The notes under the pieces were generated by a model, which saw only the letters and a list, made by a program, of their open reading frames with translations, made no database searches and was not told the DNA's origin. A program made the translations under genes and the position numbers. A stretch of 64,000 nucleotides of DNA from positions 2,666,001 through 2,730,000 of the forward strand of contig CM066306.1 in the NCBI GenBank assembly GCA_033807695.1, given 5' to 3'. Origin of the DNA: Daedaleopsis sinensis (lineage: Eukaryota; Basidiomycota; Agaricomycetes; Polyporales; Polyporaceae). Numbering within the stretch: position 1 is the stretch's first letter; each line of letters opens with the position of its first letter. Positions 56,910 to 64,000 of the stretch are shown here, in pieces.

Positions 56910-59186
56910 TCCCACGCCCCCGTTGTCGCTGCCAAAGCTTGTTTGTCTGTCGCCGAGCTTGTTTGTCTGCTATCTCGCACACTCTGCTGCTGCTGCTGTT
57001 ACCTGTACGTTCGCCGCGCTGTCCACGGGCTGTTGGCGGTGCCTTGTATGATACGCGAATACGTTTCCTCGGGCTCGGGACATATCCATATCTATAGATA
57101 GTATGCTAATCGTTAATATCCGGCACGGACTGTACATGACGAGCCCCACACTGTACCTATGTACCAGACGATGTACCGTACCGCGCCGTGCGACTACATC
57201 GTAGTAGACCGGGAGCGCACCCGTGCAATCATCGATCATCGAGAACTCCCCGAACCAGCTGCACAACGATGGACGACCGGATAGGCTCACGCACTACCAG
57301 TCTGAGTACTGGCTGCAGCCGATGCATATGATCACTACGCATCATCCAACATTCATTGATTCATTGATTCATTGATTCAATGCCGGAGATCCTGGCCCAG
57401 ACGCAGACGCAGACGCACGCGAAGAGCAGAGGCTGGGGCGCAGCCGGCGGAAGCACACCAAAGGCCAGGGCGCGACGTCGACTGCCCCGTCTGCACGCGC
57501 ACGCACGGGGGTTCGAACGTTCGGCGAAGGTAAATTTAGCTCTAAGCGAGGGCCTTCGCGCGCGCAAACAGCAGTCCGCCTGCCCGTCCTGTGCGCGCGC
57601 GCACGCACGTCCGATTCCTCGTCTGCACGCGCACGCGCACGCACATCCGTCGCCCGGGACCCAATCCCACATACCACATAACAATGCGAGTGCCAGTGCC
57701 CGGGACGCGGCTGGGACGGGGGGCCCAAACGCTAACACGACTGAATGGGCGCGTGCACGCCGGTCCCATCCTCGCGCCACAGAAGGGCTGGAGCACAGAG
57801 ACAGAAGCGCGAGCCCCGCGCGACGGCAGATCTCTCCCCCCCGCTGGCTCTCGGCGTACCGTACGTAACGCGTAGGTCGCGAGTGCACCCGCGAGCTTGG
57901 CCCACGGGAATCGACGTCCACATTAACATCCACATCGACTCGGACCACGGATATCGACGTCCACACCACATCCACATCCACGTCCACGTCTGGCCAGACG
58001 TCCACGTCTGACAAGTCCATGTCTATGTTCGCAGACGGCTGCAGCGCCATCGGGACCCGAGGCCCGGCGGCGTGCCCGGAGGAAGCGGTCGAAGGTGCGT
58101 GTGGGGGTACGGAGAAGGCGGCGTTCGAAGCGTTCCTGGGTGGCGGGGAGGGGCGTGCTGGGCCCCGTATAGCATTAGCATTGGCCGGACTGTGCACCCG
58201 TGCGTCCGTGGGCGAAGGACGCAGCCGGGTGTCCTCAGGCTTCCTTCCCAGCTCCCGTTCCCAGCTCCCAGGCGTCCGGACGGCCGAGATGGGGTATCAG
58301 CGCAGACCAGCCCATGGTCGTCCTCGCCTCGCGGGGCGTGCGGGTGCGGCATGCGACGGACAGCAGCCATGAGAACCTGAAGGTGGAGGCGTACTAGCAG
58401 TGAATATGAAAGCAGCTGTCAGCGGCGCAGGCGCCGTCGGCGGGCTTCCATCAGCGCACGCGGAGAATATTTCTTCGTATGTCGTATAGCAGAGGACGTG
58501 CGCACGCGTGCACAAGGCACGCTCCCAGCCCGCGTCCCCGTTTTTCTCGAGCGAGGCGGCGGGAGATCGTCGCGGCCCACAACGCACTGGCCTGTAGCCG
58601 ATGCCAACGTCGGCCAGCACATCGCGCCGTCCCTGAGCCCCGAGGCGTGAGCCACGGGCACGCCGATGGCTCCCCAGGAGTGGAGACCCTGTGAGAAGCT
58701 TGTGCGGCTTTGGAGGGCCCTCGACAGGATGTACGTTGCTGGGTCCCACAGCAACAATTCAAACGGCTGTCTCGCGTCCGCGTGCATTAAGCCGCTGCGT
58801 GCGTCATGGCTCCGGAGATTGTGTGGATATTGTCGAAGTGCAAGCTCCTCCCGCCGCATCGAGTGCCGTTCTCCGGCGGGAGGACCTTGCGCCAAGCGCA
58901 GCCGAAGAGAAGTGTGGACGCGGGACGCGACTCACGAGGACGGGATGAGGACTGGGGGAATCGGCCGCCTCGTCATCGCGAGCTTGCAGCTGGACGGTGG
59001 CGGGACCTGCGCGGAAATGGGGTCACTTCTCCCGGTGTGCACACCCGGGCTACGGTACGGTGACGTGGTGGCCGAGAATGTCGAGCCTGGGTGCGGACGG
59101 TTGATCATGATGCTAGTAGGGCACGCATCAGCACTCTAATCACAGGAGAACCGTGATTGAGGACGGATGGAGGACACGTCAAAATG
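56910..59186. other. Gene-poor, repeat-bearing region downstream of WOPR gene 3
   Basis: No gene recognised. Contains (TTCATTGA)n at about 57351-57381, (CAGACG)n at 57398-57417 and a CCACAT/CCACGT tract at 57917-58012. Its style matches the 10-24 kb region. Confidence 0.5.
57917..58012. repeat. CCACAT/CGTCCA hexamer tract
   Basis: Degenerate six-base units over about 95 bases. Confidence 0.7.
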
Positions 59187-62100
59187 GGTTAAGACTCGCC
59201 GTCGACGAGAAACTTGAGCGGCCGTACCGCTGACACCTTGACGTCGAGGGCGCACCGCCCGGCCGCGAAGGCAACCACTAGCGTGCTTATTGATAAACAC
59301 TCGAGGAGACATTTAATCAGAGACTCTACCTGAGTGTGACTGATGTTCTCTGCCGTGCCAGCGGGAGGGTGCCATCGAAGACAGAGAAGATGTGTGCGAA
59401 CAAGCATCCGAAGAGTTCATGGCTGCATTCCAGCAATGGGAGGTGCGCCCACGGTGCGACCGCGTTGCGGACTGTATGTCGGCACCTACTCCCTCATGAG
59501 CGTCAGAAGATGGCCACGTAAGAGAACCTAAGAGAACGCGTCGATTCCTCACCAGCAATCAGGAATGGGCAGGCGACCGTGTGGGTTTTCGAGCGGGATC
59601 GCTAAACCATCCCGAAGCGTGATGGCGGTCCGGCGCGGTGCTGCGGTAGGAAACCGCTGAGCCATTCCTGCTGCAAGGGGTCGTTGGTCCTGAGAGATTC
59701 TGTCGACCGCCGTATCAGCTGCTCTGAGCTCGGTGATGCTGGACGTCAGAGGCAGATGCATCAGGGCCCACGATCGGAGTCGAAGGCGAGGCACCGCGAC
59801 GGAACGCCTGGGCTGACGCTGCGGGCGCAGACGGGAGGACCTGAGATGGGTGCAATGAGTGTGTGCGCGCGCCAGGAGGAGCAGCTCGCCTTGCCTCGAA
59901 TGGTTGGCTTCGGAGGAGAAAAGTGGCGCTTCTTGTGATCAACCTCACGAGCGCCGACCAGCACCGACGCGCCGTGGGACCCAGTGCACCGTGACAATAT
60001 TGATTGGTAACGATCGCTTTCATCCTGGCAAAACCGTTGCCCCGCGGACCACACAGTCACAGAAAGAACGGCATGTCACGCTCGGCCGGTCCACCGTCGA
60101 CCCATTTACCCACCTCTCAAAAGCAAGTGGATGCCCGGGTGAGGACGGGTGGGAGGCGTGCTCAGGCCGAGGTCGCCCCAAAGGAGAAACATCGCAAGCG
60201 CATGGCAGCCCCGTCGGAGGAGATTAAAGAACAAACCACGATCGGGGTCCTCCTCGGCATTCCAGACGCTGCAGGAAGGCCACACTCGACAGGTCAGTGT
60301 GTCTCGCATGACGTGAAAGCTGGAACTCGGGGGTGCAAATGTGCGCCCAACGTCGCGCTGCACGATGCCTCACGTCGCGGTCAGCACCCCGGGACCCTAC
60401 ACGAAGTGAATGGTGCTCGCCTCGCCTCGGTCGTCCCGCCCACTGCCAGCACTCCTTCCGATAGCGATCGTCTTCGCAATCTAGGAATGTTTGAATTGAC
60501 ATATCAAGGGATGAATGCGGAAATCCCGCACCGATGTGCCATGTTCTTGCGGTTGCAATACCCCCGTTGGCGCGCCGTTTTAGCAATCGGCGCGCGGGCG
60601 GTCGGCCGAGAACATCACGAGTTATACTTTTAAGATTGATACCGAGAAGACCGGCGTGTGCGGTTCGCCCAGTCGCTCCCTATCTCGTTTGATCGAAGCA
60701 CGATAGGCGGCATGTCCACCGTAGGCCTAACGCGGACATAGACACCCTGGAGAAGACCCTGTAGGGATAGTGCGATATCAGCACATGCGTCAATTCAACA
60801 GCGTAGCGCCATACCGATTCACGCTCCCCGGGCCGTCCTCTCCTATGTGTTTATGGCGCGAGTGATCTTGTGCAAGGTCTGGACCGATGTGTCGACTCTT
60901 TCCCCATGACCCGCGCATCCCAACTCTCAAAATACTTCGGGGGGACATCTGCTGGTTCCGTCTTCGTAACAGATATGTAAGGCAGACGTACCACTGACGT
61001 GAACCCATTTCGAGAAATGCACACTCTAATAGTAGCCGTGCGTCGTGACATCAGATACGCAGCGAACCCTTGCGCCCAGCTGGTCCCGACCAAGGTCGGA
61101 CCCTGTACCTGACGCGCGGATGGATTGAGGGTATTCATGAGGATATCGGGCCCAGCCTCTGCGGGGGACTCGGTCTGACTGCAGGGTCGGAACATGCGGG
61201 TTGTGCTGTGCTAGAGGCAGTTTGGGAAGTTGGATGGACGTGGATAAGCTTCTCGTCTATGCTGGAGGAGGCAGTTGGCTAGTGTGTATAAGGATGTGAG
61301 CAAGTGTACATACCCATAACGAGATCCGTGAAGGGCGACCACACGGCGTTGTGTAGCGGTTGCAATCCTCCTGCGTCGCACCGGACGTGTTCCTGGCAGG
61401 TTTCCTCCGGGTAGCTGGTGCCGAGGAGACCACGATAACCCGACCTGCCCGTGCTCCGACTATTTGCTCCCTTTGGTAGTCCTGGAGCCATGAGTACTTG
61501 CGCGTTCATGAGAGGTCAGACAAACGTGCACCTCAACGAGAGGAAGATGATTACGCACGCAATGCAAATAGCACCGTGCCGCCTCGCGATTGGGTGGGTG
61601 CGGGGTCGGATAGAAACTCTCGGCGTGATTGCGAGGTAATTGCGCGACGTCCATCTGTCACACTGGCGTCGGCATCGAATAGGTGCCACCAAAGGGAGGA
61701 AACAAGGGTGCAGGATGGACGTCTTCCGATTCCACGGCCACGGTGAGTTCTGCGAGAAGAAGTCGCGAGCTTCGTCCATAGTCGGAAGCCACGCAATCAC
61801 GTCGTGGACGTTGTATAGTGTACAGGCAGTCTGAGTACTTGAAGCGGCTCGTCCGAGCTAGCACGTATCGGGGAGGTCGACCTGGCGCAGGAGGCTGGGT
61901 CAGAGAATTTCCAGAGCTGGGTCTAGCGAGAAGCAGCTCTACCTGCCTCGCTTCCGCGTTGTACGCAGCCCTTTGCCTGGCTGATTTACGGCAAGCGAGG
62001 TGTCTAGACGGTCGGTCTCTCACGGAAGGACGAGTGACGAACCCAAGGAATATGCGAGCATCGCAGAGGAGCACGCAGGGAGCACCTCGAGCACTGGAAT

Positions 62101-62900
62101 CCGGATAGGCGGACGGCCGTTGTTTACGCCGGCCGTCCGGAAACATGGGGCAAACCTACCTGGGACGGAACTAAGAGTTCGCATCCGGGACTAGTCGGCG
62201 TTAGGAAGAGGAAGGCTGATTGCCCTCCCTGAGCGGCTGTAGAATGTCCCAACCCATCGTGGGCCACCACCCTTCCTCTGCGGCGAAGGCCCAACGGCTG
62301 CTCGTATTTACTGCTGTTAGCCAAGGCCTGGAGATTACCTGTGGCATTCCGCCGTTCAGTGCTGCCCGCACCCTCGTTCCTACGCGGCGGCGGCCATCCA
62401 CCACGTTCTCTCATCCGCAGAGACCCCAAGAGCCAGAGCAGGCTCGCTCTCGACACATCGAGCCGGTCATTTGCCTCCAGCGTGTTGCGCAGATCGGCTT
62501 CTCGGCGAAAGGGGATTGGACGACGGCGTGGGAGGTTAAGGAAGTTGGAGAGGGTTCAGCGAGGTGCGTCGAGAGCCCCCGGCGGGGACCGGTCTTGCAG
62601 ACGTTGCTGACCTTCGCATGCCTATTCTCCATTCAGTCATCACGCATTTCAAGACAACGAGGAGGCTGAGCGCAGTCCACATATGGAAGCCAGCCCGGTG
62701 GAAGCATGAGAGGGCCAGCGTGGTGTGTCGCGGGAGTACCCCTTGTCTTCGCACCCCTCCACGGCAACCCACGCACATCCTCGTCAACACCTGTACCTCC
62801 CACAATCCCCACTACGCCGCACTGATCTACAAAGCCCTCTATTCCCGAGTCGCGGACACCCCAAGTAACATGAGCATCGTGCAAACACGGTGCGGAGATC
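59187..62900 (-). CDS. Unrecognised multi-exon gene candidate
   Basis: Several minus-strand segments read like real exons with fitting splice sites, though the full chain could not be fixed. From 5' to 3' they are: PQVISRPWLTAVNTSSRWAF and EGWWPTMGWDILQPL (about 62230-62350), IPVLEVLPACSSAMLAYSLG (about 62030-62105, donor gtgaga), YNVHDVIAWLPTMDEARDFF (about 61760-61815), GLQPLHNAVWSPFTDLVMG (about 61310-61370, donor gtatgt), LRAADTAVDRISQDQRPLAA (about 59670-59730), and a last exon VAFAAGRCALDVKVSAVRPL ending at 59187. I do not recognise the family. Start, end and exon number are approximate, and more than one gene may be present. Confidence 0.3.
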
Positions 62901-63236
62901 TTGAGTGCTGTCCTACTGGCACAACAAGATGAACCACACTATGAAGCACGATACTACAAGCATCCTAGGCTTATCGTTGCTTCGACTCATGCTCCCACAA
63001 TCTTAGAGGCCGCTACAGGGCACTGTTCAACCCACCAACTGCTCACCTTGAACTGAGCCGTCCCTATTGATAAACCCTCGGTGCTCTGGGGATGAGAGAA
63101 GCGGTCGTTTGTTCTAACCGGAGAAACATGTTTGCTAGTAGCCATTGAGCTTGAAGTGAGTCTTCTCCCGACGTTCGGCTATCACATGCTGTACTACTCA
63201 CCTAGTCTATCTGTGGTTGTTGTATGATGGATACAG

Positions 63237-64000
63237 ATCGCGGCAGTGCTTGGCGTGTACCAGAAGGAGATCGTGGATCAGGTGTGGTTGTGGTTATGCA
63301 TCGACAGGACGGCGAACACTCACGAACTCAGGGTCGCGATGGTGCGGACGACGGCCCATGGGCGGAGAATGAAAGAAAGCTCCGCGATAGTGCCCATCTC
63401 GATGCCGAGCCATGCCAGCTGGCCAACTGCCACACAAACGTGTCGATCGTCCGACGCCGCGAAGTGCGAATCCCACTGGGAGCTTCGGCGTGTGTACAAT
63501 GTACCAGGCATTCAAGGAGATACAAGAGGACTGGAAACAGTGGCAAAGACGAACACGGTGAGCGATTAACGACTTACTTTGACGACACCCCAACTATTTG
63601 GGTCGCCACACCACACCTGTTGGACTGTAGGGCCAAGGGAACAAGCTCAAACTTCGAAGAGACGTGTACGGGGAAGGCGACGCTTGGGGTGAGTCGATGC
63701 CCATACTCAGCTGGTCCAAGAATACGTTGACGACCAGGAGATTGGGTCGCAGTCGATGCATCAAGCTCTCAGGCTTTACGAGGCAGCTTCGTGGAGTGAT
63801 CACCTACCGGAGGGTATACGCACACACACTGGATCTCCATCTTCTGTACCCTTCCTTCCATTCGACTCAGGCAGCTGTGGCAGTTCAACTTCTTGCCCTC
63901 GGATTCGCACTGGAGGGCGCGATTGACGGTGGTTCGAGCATCTTGACTGGCGAGCTACGGTGACGCGGAGAAGGCGTTGGCACTGTCGTCGAGAATGTGT
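63237..64000 (+). CDS. Unrecognised multi-exon gene candidate, running to the right edge
   Basis: A chain of short exons joins in frame with 44-73 base introns. AAVLGVYQKEIVDQ starts at 63237 (donor gtgtgg, acceptor ctcag). GRDGADDGPWAENERKLRDS comes next. After acceptor ccag follows AFKEIQEDWKQWQRRTR (donor gtgagc at 63558, acceptor ctgtag at 63630). Then AKGTSSNFEE, donor at 63689, acceptor at 63737, and EIGSQSMHQALRLYEAASWS. The 5' start was not found and the gene may continue past the window. No family was recognised. Confidence 0.25.

Overview
This window is nuclear DNA of a filamentous basidiomycete, almost certainly an Agaricomycete. Genes are split by many introns, mostly 45-75 bases with GT..AG ends. 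Coding sequence is GC-rich. The gene content is typical of mushroom-forming fungi: a protein-kinase-like gene of an expanded agaricomycete type, a CE16 acetyl esterase pair, a large F-box protein, three Gti1/Pac2 (WOPR) transcription factors and several conserved housekeeping genes. No rRNA, tRNA, CRISPR array or intact transposon could be supported.

Layout. 0-7.3 kb is an accessory block: a kinase-like gene that has lost its catalytic motifs, two tandem CE16 esterases of which the second has an in-frame stop, and a helical protein of unknown function with what looks like its decayed C-terminal part downstream. 7.7-9.4 kb is a single-exon F-box gene. 9.4-27.7 kb is mostly gene-poor, GC-rich, low-complexity DNA holding two minus-strand WOPR genes (13.5-15.1 and 24.8-25.9 kb) separated by about 9.6 kb without a recognisable gene. 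27.7-50.3 kb is a dense housekeeping block: SET-domain lysine methyltransferase, HIT zinc-finger protein, Ctr9 (PAF1 complex), Ada2 (SAGA), a membrane-anchored cysteine synthase, cysteinyl-tRNA synthetase, free methionine-R-sulfoxide reductase and a glycolipid transfer protein. 50.3-64 kb is gene-poor again, with a third WOPR gene at 55.9-56.9 kb and two unrecognised multi-exon gene candidates near the right end.

How the genes relate. The housekeeping block alternates divergent and convergent pairs. Three of its genes concern transcription and chromatin (HIT finger less directly), and three concern sulfur amino acids: making cysteine, charging it to tRNA, and repairing oxidised free methionine. 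The three WOPR genes are the clearest theme of the window. WOPR proteins are master regulators of fungal morphological switching. One of them sits below a very long intergenic region full of hexanucleotide repeats and of an over-represented GTAAGTA/TACTTAC motif.

Limits. Exon boundaries were placed by eye from splice consensus and remembered family motifs. No database search was possible, so distant homologies and the two right-end gene models are tentative.
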